From Bog-473 sp963704355 (GTDB lineage: Bacteria; Actinomycetota; Acidimicrobiia; Acidimicrobiales; RAAP-2), in the NCBI GenBank assembly GCA_963704355.1, contig OY969891.1, positions 992,001-1,056,000 of the forward strand: a stretch of 64,000 nt of DNA, written 5' to 3'. Positions 18,696 to 27,497 of the stretch are shown here, one piece after another. A model generated the notes under the pieces. It made no database searches. It saw only the letters and a list, made by a program, of their open reading frames with translations, and had not been told where the DNA came from. Numbering within the stretch: position 1 is the stretch's first letter; each line of letters opens with the position of its first letter. Position numbers and translations under genes: made by a program.

Positions 18696-19822
18696 AGTCG
18701 TTGTTTCACGGCGTCGTCCGGTTCTCGGTGGTCCTGAGCCTGACGCTCGTGGCCGCCCGCGCGAACGCGGCCGAGCCCCGAATCCCGGATCAACCCGTCG
18801 GCGCCACGATCGAGGCGGTCTCCTCAAGCCAGGTCCAGGCCGATCTCGACAAGTTCTACTCGACAAACCCGGCGATCTTGGAGTACAGCGTCAACGAAGT
18901 CGCCTACAGCATCGCCACGAGAGACAAGGTGCTGTCGGTGTGCGAGCACGGCGCTCTCTCCAGCGACGAAGACGCGCTGCAGTCCAGCCGCGTCTCGGCC
19001 TGCGCACCGATGATCTACTTCTTCTCCTCCTATGGTGAGACCCACTCGTCTCCCGCGGCGCTCGCCCTCGCCGAGGACATCTACGACTACGCAGTCACCA
19101 ATATCGATGGCCCTCTGGACACCCAAACCACGTTGGACTCCCTCCTGCGAGGTTGGGGGGTGCCCGTCGTCGCCGGCCGGATCCCACCCGAGCCCACGAG
19201 CCTGGCGGACTCGCTCATCGCTTCGGCGAGGACAGCAGTTGGTCGCGCCACCGGTGTCCACATCGCCGTGACCACCCGTTCCGCTGCAGAATTGCTTCTC
19301 GCCGCGGCGTCTGACTCGGGCCGAAGCTCCTCAATCGAACTGCTGAAGTCGGGAGCGGCCAACGCAAGTCTGATCGTGACTCCGCAGACCGCCTACTTCA
19401 GGGGGAACGCCAGCGGTCTGTCGAAATTCTTCGGCATGTCGCCCAGCGAGGTACAGCGGATAGGTGGATCATGGGTGTCCGCGTCTTCGAGCACGTCGCA
19501 GTACGGCAGTCTGGCCCCATCGTCGCTGATCGGATCCCTGGCCGACACCATCCTGCCCTCGACCACCGCTGTCTCCGTAAGCGCCGTGTCGGTGAACGGC
19601 CAGAAGGCCTACGCCCTCAAGTGGACCGCCTTCGATTCCTCTACCGACTCGAACTCCGCGGACACCCTTCTGCTCAGCCGGCGCTCCGGTAACCTGCCTA
19701 TCACGGCGACATCGAGCGAGGATGGACAACTCGAGTCCACGAACTTCAGTCGCTGGGGGGAGCAGGTCGACCCAACCGTCCCCCTCCACCCGCGGTCGTT
19801 CACCGATGTCGCCTCGGGCTGA
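18686..19822 (+). CDS. Secreted LppX/LprG-like protein
   Basis: The 378-residue product starts at a GTG at 18686 that overlaps the end of the GH3 gene, so the two are probably co-translated. A signal peptide (about 1-29, ending ANAAEP) is followed by a domain of about 160 residues that I do not recognise. The C-terminal half (about 195-360) has the pattern VTPQTAYFRGNASGLSKFFG, GGSWVSASS and SLIGSLADTILP. That pattern is seen in actinobacterial LppX/LprG-like domains, which form a cavity for lipid or lipoglycan. A role in carrying a lipid or glycolipid beside the glycosidase is an inference. No lipobox Cys is visible, so it seems secreted rather than acylated. Confidence 0.6.
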   Translation: MLLKSLFHGVVRFSVVLSLTLVAARANAAEPRIPDQPVGATIEAVSSSQVQADLDKFYSTNPAILEYSVNEVAYSIATRDKVLSVCEHGALSSDEDALQSSRVSACAPMIYFFSSYGETHSSPAALALAEDIYDYAVTNIDGPLDTQTTLDSLLRGWGVPVVAGRIPPEPTSLADSLIASARTAVGRATGVHIAVTTRSAAELLLAAASDSGRSSSIELLKSGAANASLIVTPQTAYFRGNASGLSKFFGMSPSEVQRIGGSWVSASSSTSQYGSLAPSSLIGSLADTILPSTTAVSVSAVSVNGQKAYALKWTAFDSSTDSNSADTLLLSRRSGNLPITATSSEDGQLESTNFSRWGEQVDPTVPLHPRSFTDVASG

Positions 19823-19941
19823 CTCGATAGACCGGAAAGTCCGCTCAACGGGCGGCGGAAGCGCAGCTTCGCCCCTGAATTCAGCTTCAAGCGGAGCGGC
19901 AGTCCGCATCCGAGCCCGAGCCCGCTACCACCTTCGGGTCA

Positions 19942-22242
19942 TCAGCCCGTGACAAACACTGCACCGGTCCGGGAGTAGGCGCCTGGGGCACCGGCCACCA
20001 GCCTGGAGTGAGAGACCGCGACGGACTTCGAGTAGATATCGCCGAAGGCTCCCGTTTGCGCGAATGTCTGCGACCACATACCACCGGGATTATTGAACAC
20101 GTATGCCCGGTTGGGTCCCGGCGCTCCTACAGCGATGGTGTCCCCGGCCTCGGAGATGGCGACCGAGACTCCGTAGACGTCGCCCAAGCCGAGGTCTGTA
20201 CCTTCGATCTGCACCTGTTGGGACCAAGTCCCGCCGTCGGCCACGATCACATAGGCCGTCCCCGGGTGTCCGTTGATGTGGTCGCTGGCGTTCTCACCCG
20301 GCGCTCCTATGACCGCGGTGGTACCTGCGACCGCGACGGAGGAACCGAAGATGTTCGGTCCGGGTCCGGGTCCGGGAGGCTTCAAACCGGTCCGCTTCGC
20401 TTGGAACACCCACTTGGTGCCGTCGAGGCCGTAGAAGTAGGCGGCGCCGTTGCTCAAGTTGTATCCCGGAGAGCCCACGACGATTGCGGAGGGCGAGACG
20501 CCGACGGCGTAGCCGTATTCGTCCTTGCTGATCCCACGAGGCGCCATCAACTCCTGGGTCTCGGGCCAGGTGCCGCCGCTCGAGTCAAAGACATACGTCG
20601 CTCCCGTGGCTTTATTGAGGCCGTACGCTCCAACGACTGCCGTCGATCCCGACACGGCAACGGAGTATCCGAAGTTGTCTCCTCCGTGCTGGTCGGACGC
20701 CGACAGGGTTGCTTGCGGCATCGGCGACCATCCGTTGGTCGATCGACGGTAGACGTACGCTGCTCCGGTGTCGCGGGTGGTCCCGAAGGCGCCGATGACG
20801 ACGGTATTGCCCGAGATGGCAACGGAATGTCCGAACATGTCCCCAGCTGATGCAGCGGGATCAGTCAGCTCCTGATCGAGCGACCACGTCGAGTCGTTCG
20901 ATGTGTAGATGTATGCCGCGCCTTGCCCGTCGAGGTGGCCAGGCGCGCCGACCACGATCGTTTTCCCGGAGATTGCTGTCGAAGAGCCGAACGCGTCGCC
21001 CCCTCCTTGGCCGTCCGATGCCAGGAGTTCTGGCTGCTGCTCAGTCCACTTGGTCGGGGTCGACTCGGTGAACACATAGCCCGCGCCCGCGTACTTGTTC
21101 GCACCATAGGCGCCGACGACCGCCGTCGTTCCCGAGAGCGACACGGAATAGCCGAAGAGATTGTCGATGTGCTTATTGGAGGCCTTGATTTCGGCTTTCT
21201 GAGTCCAGCTCGCCCCGCTGCTCGAGGTGAAGACGTAGGCCACTCCCTGACCGATGGTGGCACCGGACGATCCGATCAACGCAGTCTGATCCGAGAGGGC
21301 CAAAGAAATGCCGAAGTTGGAATCCGGCTCTGCGTCCGACGCGGTCAGCGCGGCTTGTCTCTGCCAAGAACCCCCCGTAAAGCTGAAGGGATACACCGCC
21401 CCTGTGGCATCGGCACTTCCGGGCGCCCCGACGAGCGCGTTCAATCCTCTCAGCGCGACGGCGGTACCGAATCCGTCTCCGGCCGAGCCGCCAGGACCCT
21501 CGGTCAATTCGGCTTGCTCGCTCCACGTCGTTCCGGCATCACTGAAGACGTACGCGGTGCCACTGGCGTGAGCGTTGGGAGCGCCCACGACAGCCGTCGT
21601 CCCCGACAGCGCAATGGAAGAGCCGAATCCGTCCTTTGCTTGGCCATCGGGCGCGGTGAGCTCGGCGTCCTGTGTCCAAGTCGCGCCACTTCCGGTGAAC
21701 GCATACGCCGCCCCGGTCCGGGTGTTCTGGCCGGGAGCCCCGATGACCAAGGCGGCTCCGGACAGGTCCAGTGCCTGCCCGAAGTGATCTCCGCTCTGCC
21801 CGTCCTCTGCGGTCAGCTCCACCTTCTGTGTCCAGCTTCCTCCGGCGTCAACGAAGACGTAGACGGCCCCAGTGCCGTCGTTCACTCCCGGCGCTCCGAT
21901 CACGGCCGTGTCGCCATCGAGGGCGACGGTTTCCCCAAAGTGGTCCTCGGGCTTCCCGCTCGCTGCGGTCAGCTCCGCCTCCTGTGTCCACGACGGGGCC
22001 GAGAACACGTAGGCCGCTCCTGTGGCGGCATTGTGATCAAAGGCACCCACGATGGCAGTAGTGCCCGAGACAGCGGTCGCCCAGCCGGCACTGTCGCCGC
22101 CGACACCATCGGGGGCTGTGATCTCCGCCGGTTGGCCACTGATGGAAGGGACCGTTGGTGCAGCAAGTGCCTGCCCCTGACCGACTAACGGCAGAGCAGA
22201 CACGCCCAATATGATCCCCAACAAGATCAAACGAAGTCTCAC
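19942..22242 (-). CDS. Secreted FG-GAP repeat protein (two predicted seven-bladed propellers)
   Basis: The 766-residue product has a signal peptide (about 1-28) and 14 tandem FG-GAP-like repeats of about 50 residues. Each carries the pattern FGxSVALSGTTAVVGAP, then GAAYVF, then WxQxAELTA. Fourteen repeats suggest two consecutive seven-bladed beta-propellers of the integrin-alpha type, which usually bind ligands with calcium; the partner is unknown. The start is a GTG at 22242 preceded by GGGAGGG, and the same start context is conserved in the divergent paralogue at 22967. The two genes face away from each other across a 724-bp gap that contains a pseudogene relic. Confidence 0.8.
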   Translation of the reverse strand: MRLRLILLGIILGVSALPLVGQGQALAAPTVPSISGQPAEITAPDGVGGDSAGWATAVSGTTAIVGAFDHNAATGAAYVFSAPSWTQEAELTAASGKPEDHFGETVALDGDTAVIGAPGVNDGTGAVYVFVDAGGSWTQKVELTAEDGQSGDHFGQALDLSGAALVIGAPGQNTRTGAAYAFTGSGATWTQDAELTAPDGQAKDGFGSSIALSGTTAVVGAPNAHASGTAYVFSDAGTTWSEQAELTEGPGGSAGDGFGTAVALRGLNALVGAPGSADATGAVYPFSFTGGSWQRQAALTASDAEPDSNFGISLALSDQTALIGSSGATIGQGVAYVFTSSSGASWTQKAEIKASNKHIDNLFGYSVSLSGTTAVVGAYGANKYAGAGYVFTESTPTKWTEQQPELLASDGQGGGDAFGSSTAISGKTIVVGAPGHLDGQGAAYIYTSNDSTWSLDQELTDPAASAGDMFGHSVAISGNTVVIGAFGTTRDTGAAYVYRRSTNGWSPMPQATLSASDQHGGDNFGYSVAVSGSTAVVGAYGLNKATGATYVFDSSGGTWPETQELMAPRGISKDEYGYAVGVSPSAIVVGSPGYNLSNGAAYFYGLDGTKWVFQAKRTGLKPPGPGPGPNIFGSSVAVAGTTAVIGAPGENASDHINGHPGTAYVIVADGGTWSQQVQIEGTDLGLGDVYGVSVAISEAGDTIAVGAPGPNRAYVFNNPGGMWSQTFAQTGAFGDIYSKSVAVSHSRLVAGAPGAYSRTGAVFVTG

Positions 22243-22424
22243 GACCCTCCCGACCGCCTATTGCTCGTGGCAGCATACTGGGAGGTATCCCAATTGTCTC
22301 GTGACGTCGTCGGGCGAGTACGGGACGGCCTCCACACGAGACCGATGGTGGAGAAAAGGACATAGGTCGCGCTCAATGATCCCCCCGAGCCGGTGGCTCG
22401 CGCCGTCTCCGCAATCTACGTTCG

Positions 22425-22805
22425 GCGACGACCGACGAGAGCCTCGCCGCTCCGGGTCCGACGAACCTCAACGTCGACGAGGGTCTTGGAGTTCATCCGG
22501 TCGCTTCTCAGAAGCAGGCAGCGACGAACGTCACCTTCTGAGTCACCGACCTCGCACCCGACCCCTTGGTCCTCGCACGACCTCGGGTACAGCCAGAGTC
22601 GGCCATCGGTTGAACGGCTCCACGGCGAACGCCTGGCGGGCAGACGCCTGCCCCGACGTATAGCTGTCAATGCGACGACGCAGAACGGATCGCGATGGCG
22701 ACCGAAGACCCACTCACAAACCGCCCCAGGGAAATCCGTCCTCTTCGAGACGGCATCCGTTCCGACCGGCTCGACCAGGGTCGAGGTGGATTCCATTGCA
22801 GCCAC
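22425..22805 (+). pseudogene. Relic of the C-terminal part of a pectate-lyase/Ig-like gene
   Basis: This stretch of the gap 22243-22966 aligns with the last ~370 bases of the intact gene at 25811. Bases 22520-22559 match 27151-27190 at 35 of 40 positions by eye. The match continues, with small gaps, through the region matching GTNGEWLPGQTPP to near the intact gene's stop. In the frame of the intact gene there is a TGA at about 22538-22540, and other frame changes follow, so it cannot encode the protein. The N-terminal three quarters of the gene are absent. Confidence 0.7.
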
Positions 22806-22966
22806 ATCATTCCGCCCGGCACCAGATCGACCTGCTCCCGCCGCCGTACCGCCGGAGTACCACTGACGCAGAGCCCCCTCCAACGACGCGTCCACCAACC
22901 CGGGGACGCCCCGGATGAAGTGCAGTGCAGTAGGGTGCGGTGAGCTTCGGGCGGTGGGAGACGGTC

Positions 22967-25264
22967 GTGAGATTTCGATTGGTCCTGTTGGGGATCACGT
23001 TGGGGATGTCCGCCCTGTCGTTCGCGGGACCGGCTCTTGCTTCGCCGGTGCACGGATCCCGAATCGGCCAGCCGGCGGAGTTAACAGCGCCCGATGGTGT
23101 CGGCGGCGACAGCGCGGGCTGGGCCACTGCGGTCTCTGGCACCACCGCCATCGTGGGTGCCTACGACCACAATGTCGGCACAGGAGCGGCCTACGTGTAC
23201 ACCGGCCCGCCGTGGACACAGCAGGCGGAGCTGACCGCGGCGAACGCGCAGGGCGAGGACCACTTTGGCGAAGCCGTCGCCATCGACGGCGACACGGCCG
23301 TGATCGGGGCACCGGGAGTGAACGGAGGCACTGGGGCCGTCTACGTCTTCGATGACGCCGGTGGCACCTGGACACAGGACGCGGAGCTGACCGCAGCGGA
23401 CGGGCTGAGCGGAGATCAATTCGGCCAGGCACTGGCCCTGTCCGGAACCGCCTTGGTCATCGGGGCTCCCGGCCGGAACACCCGGACCGGGGCGGCGTAC
23501 GTGTTCACCGGCAGTGGCGCGACTTGGACACAGGACGCCGAGCTCAACGCGCCCGATGGCCAAGACAACGACGGATTCGGCTCTTCCATTGCGCTGTCCG
23601 GGACGACGGCTGTCGTGGGCTCACCCAACGCTCAGGCCAGTGGCACCGCGTACGTCTTCAGTGAGGCCGGAACCACGTGGAGCGAGCAAGCCGAACTGAC
23701 CGAGGGTCCGAGCGGCTCGGCTGGAGACGGGTTCGGTACCGCCATCGCGCTCAGCGGATCGAGCGTGCTCGTCGGCGCCCCCGGCAGCGCCGACCTCACA
23801 GGGGCGGTGTATCCGTTCAGCTTTACGGGCGCTTCCTGGCAACCAGACGCCACGCTGACCGCGTCGAACGGCGAGCCTGGTTCCAAGTTCGGCGTGTCTT
23901 TGGCCCTCTCGGATCAGACCGCATTGATCGGATCGTCCGGTGCCACCATCGGTCAGGGAGCGGCATACTTCTTCACTTCGAGCAGCGGGGCGAGCTGGAC
24001 TCAGATAACCGAGATTAAGGCTTCCGACAAGCGAATCGGCAACTTCTTCGGCGATTCCGTCTCGCTCTCGGGAACGACGGCGGTCGTCGGCGCCTACGGT
24101 CGGGACAAGTACGCGGGCGCGAGCTATGTGTTCACCCAGTCGAAGCCGACGAAGTGGACCCAGCAGGCAGAGCTCCTCGCATCGGACGGCCAAGGAGGGG
24201 GCGACTCTTTCGGCTCTTCGACGGCAGTCTCCGGGAAAACGATCGTCGTCGGTGCGCCCGGCCGCCTCGACGGGCAAGGTGCGGCGTACATCTACACATT
24301 GAATGACTCGACGTGGTCGCTCGATGCCGAGCTGGCTGATCCCGGCAAGTCGCCTGGGGACATGTTCGGACATTCCGTCGCCATCTCGGGCAGTACGGTC
24401 GTCATCGGCGCATTCGGGACGAATGGTGACACCGGAGCAGCGTACGTCTACCAGCGATCGACGAACGGGTGGTCGCTGCCAGCAACCCTGACGGCGTCCG
24501 ACCAGCACGGAGGAGACGACTTCGGATACTCCGTCGCCGTGTCGGGACCGACAGCGCTCGTCGGCGCTTACGGCCTTAATCAAGCCACGGGAGCGGCGTA
24601 TGTCTTTGGCTTAAGCCGCGGCTCCTGGTCCCAACGCCAGGAGTTGACGGCGCCCGATGGGCAGAGCAAGGACGAATTCGGCTACGCCGTCGGTGTCTCC
24701 CCCTCCGCAATCGTCGTGGGCGCTCCGGGGAGCAAATTGAGCGCCGGCGTCGCCTACTTCTACGGCTTGGACGGCGCGACGTGGACGCAGCAAGCGGTGT
24801 CGACCGGTTCGGACCCTCCCGGCCCCGGGCCCGGACCAAACATCTTCGGTGCCTCCGTCGCGGTGGCAGGGACCACCGCGGTCATAGGAGCGCCGGGCGA
24901 GAACGCCAGCAACAACATCAACGGACACCCGGGGACGGCATATGTGTTCGTGGCCAACGCCGGGGCCTGGTCCCAACAGGCGCAGATCGAAGGTTCGGAC
25001 CTCGGCTTGGGCGCCGTCTACGGAGTCTCGGTTGCCATTTCCGCCACCGCTGGTACCGTCGCCGTTGGAACACCGGGGCACAACGCTGCAGACATGTTCA
25101 ATGACCTCGATGGCACGTGGTCGCAGGTCTACGAGCAATTGGGAACCTTCGGCGACTACGGCGACAACTACGGTCACTCTGTCGCCGTCTCCCAGTCCAG
25201 GCTGGTGGTCGGTGTCCCAGGTGACAACTCGCGAAGCGGTATTGTCCTCGTCACGGGCTTGTGA
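22967..25264 (+). CDS. Secreted FG-GAP repeat protein, divergent paralogue
   Basis: This is the paralogue of the gene at 19942-22242 with the same 14 FG-GAP-like repeats, so again probably two seven-bladed propellers. Repeat by repeat the two proteins are close, for example ITAPDGVGGDSAGWATAVSG against LTAPDGVGGDSAGWATAVSG. The start chosen is GTG 22967 (VRFRLVLLG), which has GGGAG a few bases upstream and aligns with the paralogue's start; a GTG at 22940 would add nine residues. The signal peptide ends near ALASP. The function is likely extracellular ligand binding or adhesion; no enzyme domain is visible. Confidence 0.8.
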   Translation: MRFRLVLLGITLGMSALSFAGPALASPVHGSRIGQPAELTAPDGVGGDSAGWATAVSGTTAIVGAYDHNVGTGAAYVYTGPPWTQQAELTAANAQGEDHFGEAVAIDGDTAVIGAPGVNGGTGAVYVFDDAGGTWTQDAELTAADGLSGDQFGQALALSGTALVIGAPGRNTRTGAAYVFTGSGATWTQDAELNAPDGQDNDGFGSSIALSGTTAVVGSPNAQASGTAYVFSEAGTTWSEQAELTEGPSGSAGDGFGTAIALSGSSVLVGAPGSADLTGAVYPFSFTGASWQPDATLTASNGEPGSKFGVSLALSDQTALIGSSGATIGQGAAYFFTSSSGASWTQITEIKASDKRIGNFFGDSVSLSGTTAVVGAYGRDKYAGASYVFTQSKPTKWTQQAELLASDGQGGGDSFGSSTAVSGKTIVVGAPGRLDGQGAAYIYTLNDSTWSLDAELADPGKSPGDMFGHSVAISGSTVVIGAFGTNGDTGAAYVYQRSTNGWSLPATLTASDQHGGDDFGYSVAVSGPTALVGAYGLNQATGAAYVFGLSRGSWSQRQELTAPDGQSKDEFGYAVGVSPSAIVVGAPGSKLSAGVAYFYGLDGATWTQQAVSTGSDPPGPGPGPNIFGASVAVAGTTAVIGAPGENASNNINGHPGTAYVFVANAGAWSQQAQIEGSDLGLGAVYGVSVAISATAGTVAVGTPGHNAADMFNDLDGTWSQVYEQLGTFGDYGDNYGHSVAVSQSRLVVGVPGDNSRSGIVLVTGL

Positions 25265-25810
25265 GCCAAACTCTCGAGACGTGAGGTCGTGACCTGGGGT
25301 AATGCTTTCGACGCCATGATCGACCGAGAGCTTCTGGCGTTCGACTCCAACGACGCTTCCTCGGACCTCACGGAGCGCTCGCTCGTCGAGAGGTGCAGCT
25401 CCCGTCGACTTGGCCAACTCGGCGCCGACCTCGCCGCGATGGGGCTTCCTGGCATTCGATGGGCACCGTCGAGATCCTGCAGTCGACAGTCGCCGCGGCG
25501 ATGACGAACGGCTCACCGGCCCTGCTGAAACAGCTATGCCAACGTTTCTTGCACGAAGTGAGTAACGACAACGCGGAGACGTCCGACCGATGCATGTGAT
25601 GCTTCGCATCGTGCCATCGAACCCAGGGAACGATCGCACAACGACCCGGTTGGTGGAGCGAAATCCCCGTAACGACGCGGGCAGGCGATGGAATGTTGCC
25701 CACCCGGCTGGTGGCTGCACGTGGGCGCACCGGCGCTCTCAAATAAGCAAGAGCGCCTGCTAATCTCGCAGGTCGTCCACGGATCCGGGTGCAGTTGACA
25801 GGGGAGACGG
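25265..25810. other. 546-bp gap, no confident gene
   Basis: No intact gene is evident. Between about 25290 and 25600 two frames in succession look protein-like (FDAMIDRELLAFDSNDASSD, then EILQSTVAAAMTNGSPALLK), as if one gene had suffered a frameshift, but I recognise neither. The last bases carry GGGGAG (25801-25806), the ribosome binding site of the next gene. Confidence 0.3.
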
Positions 25811-27454
25811 ATGGCAGGAATGTTCAACTCGGAAGCCAGACGCCTCCTGGCCGGTGCCGTCGCGACCGTAACTGCAGCCATCCTCTGCTTGGCCGGCACT
25901 GCGAAGCCAGCCAGCGCGACCGCCACGCCGGCTCTTGTTCCTCACGCAGCGATGTCGCCCTCCTGTTCCTCGTCTTGCTACAACGTCCTGGCGTTCGGCG
26001 CCAACCCCAACGGGATCGGCGACAACACCGCTGCGTTCAGGGCCGCAATTGAGATGGCCCAAAGCAATGCCCTAGGCGGCACGGTCTACGTGCCCACTGG
26101 TACGTACGCCTTCACTCAGGTCCTGAACGGCCTCTCGTCCATCAGCATTCGGTCGGGACCGAAAGCTGACCTGCTCCCGCCCGTCTTGCTCGAGGGTGAT
26201 GGGGCGGCCACAACCTCCCTCGTCGAGCACGTCGGGAACCAACCCTTGCTGCGTGTCGGTGCCGATGGATCGACGGTGGAGGGGTTGACGCTGAACGCCC
26301 AGTCATATGGTGGCGGGCCCGATCTGACCGTGCAGGCCAGCAACACGACGGTCACAAGCGACAGCATCCTGGGTGCGAACAAGATCGGCGTCATCGGGCA
26401 TGGGGCCATAGCGCCCTTCGCACTCAACTATCCAGGTCCACCAGGTGCGCTGCCGAAGACTCCGACCTACGACGACGGCAACACCATTTCGGACACGACC
26501 ATCGAGGACGGCATCAACAACGACGGGTTCTCGTTCTCGTTCCAGTCCGACGCCACCATCTCCGACATCACGCACTTCGGATCCCGGCTGGCGCTCTACG
26601 TGGACAAGAACGTCAACGTGACCAACTACACGTACACGCCCAACCCAGCATGTGAAGGCGCGGAAAACGGGTTCTACATATCCGCACCCTCGAGCGACAT
26701 CGTCATCAAGAACTTCACCACCTATGGAGAAGGTGGAGCGATCAACGGCCCCGTGAACAAGAAGCCGGTGGTCGGCACGACTATCGAGAACGAACAGTTC
26801 ATGTCCGCGAACGGCAACCACCTCGAGGTAGGCAACGTCAATGGATTGACGATCGACAACAGCTCGTTGAACAGCGGCAACACGCTGTTGCTCAATCCCA
26901 ACCGGAAGGCAACGGGGATCATCATCGAGAACTCGACCATCCCCAACGTTGTCATTCAGTCGTACCAACCAGGGATCAATGGCTACTATTCTCAGCTCAC
27001 CGCCGACTTCGACGACGACACGTTCCCGGATTCGTCCGCGGGGGGTTCAACCTTTGCGTACCCGACTCCGTCTTCGAGTGTCGGTCCCGCGACGTTCAAC
27101 ATCGACGGAGGATCCTGGACTTCACCGGTTGGTGGCTTCTACAGCCAACCAGCGGCGAACGTCACCTTCAATGTCACCAACCTCGCACCCATCCCGGTGG
27201 CGAAACCCACGATCTCGCCCACTACTGCCGTCGTCGGCGATCAGTTGACAGGAACCAACGGTGAGTGGCTGCCCGGGCAAACGCCTCCTCCGACGTACTA
27301 CACCTATCAATGGGACGACAGGGGAGTATCGATCCCGAAGGCGACGTCCAACACCTACACGCCAACCGCCCCCGGCAGCTACTCGATCTCCGTGACGGCA
27401 CATAATCCGAGCGGCTTTAACACCGTCGAGTCTCTTGCATTAAACGTCACGTAA
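25811..27454 (+). CDS. Secreted pectate-lyase-like beta-helix protein with Ig-like C-terminus
   Basis: The 547-residue product starts at ATG 25811, five bases after GGGGAG. A signal peptide (about 1-37) precedes the pectate-lyase-3 motif YNVLAFGANPNGIGDNTAAF (from about 57) and a right-handed beta-helix to about 460. The C-terminal domain (about 465-547; PTISPTTAVVGDQLTGTNGE, then YTYQWDDRG and TYTPTAPGSYSISVTA) looks like a bacterial Ig-like module. Binding or cleavage of an extracellular polysaccharide is likely; catalytic residues could not be assigned. Two decayed copies of parts of this gene lie elsewhere in the window (1884-1980 and 22425-22805), so it belongs to an expanding and decaying local family. 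Confidence 0.8.
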   Translation: MAGMFNSEARRLLAGAVATVTAAILCLAGTAKPASATATPALVPHAAMSPSCSSSCYNVLAFGANPNGIGDNTAAFRAAIEMAQSNALGGTVYVPTGTYAFTQVLNGLSSISIRSGPKADLLPPVLLEGDGAATTSLVEHVGNQPLLRVGADGSTVEGLTLNAQSYGGGPDLTVQASNTTVTSDSILGANKIGVIGHGAIAPFALNYPGPPGALPKTPTYDDGNTISDTTIEDGINNDGFSFSFQSDATISDITHFGSRLALYVDKNVNVTNYTYTPNPACEGAENGFYISAPSSDIVIKNFTTYGEGGAINGPVNKKPVVGTTIENEQFMSANGNHLEVGNVNGLTIDNSSLNSGNTLLLNPNRKATGIIIENSTIPNVVIQSYQPGINGYYSQLTADFDDDTFPDSSAGGSTFAYPTPSSSVGPATFNIDGGSWTSPVGGFYSQPAANVTFNVTNLAPIPVAKPTISPTTAVVGDQLTGTNGEWLPGQTPPPTYYTYQWDDRGVSIPKATSNTYTPTAPGSYSISVTAHNPSGFNTVESLALNVT

Positions 27455-27497
27455 AGCTCCTCAACACCGAGGTGTCGTTCGAGGTGCGGGCGAGAGC

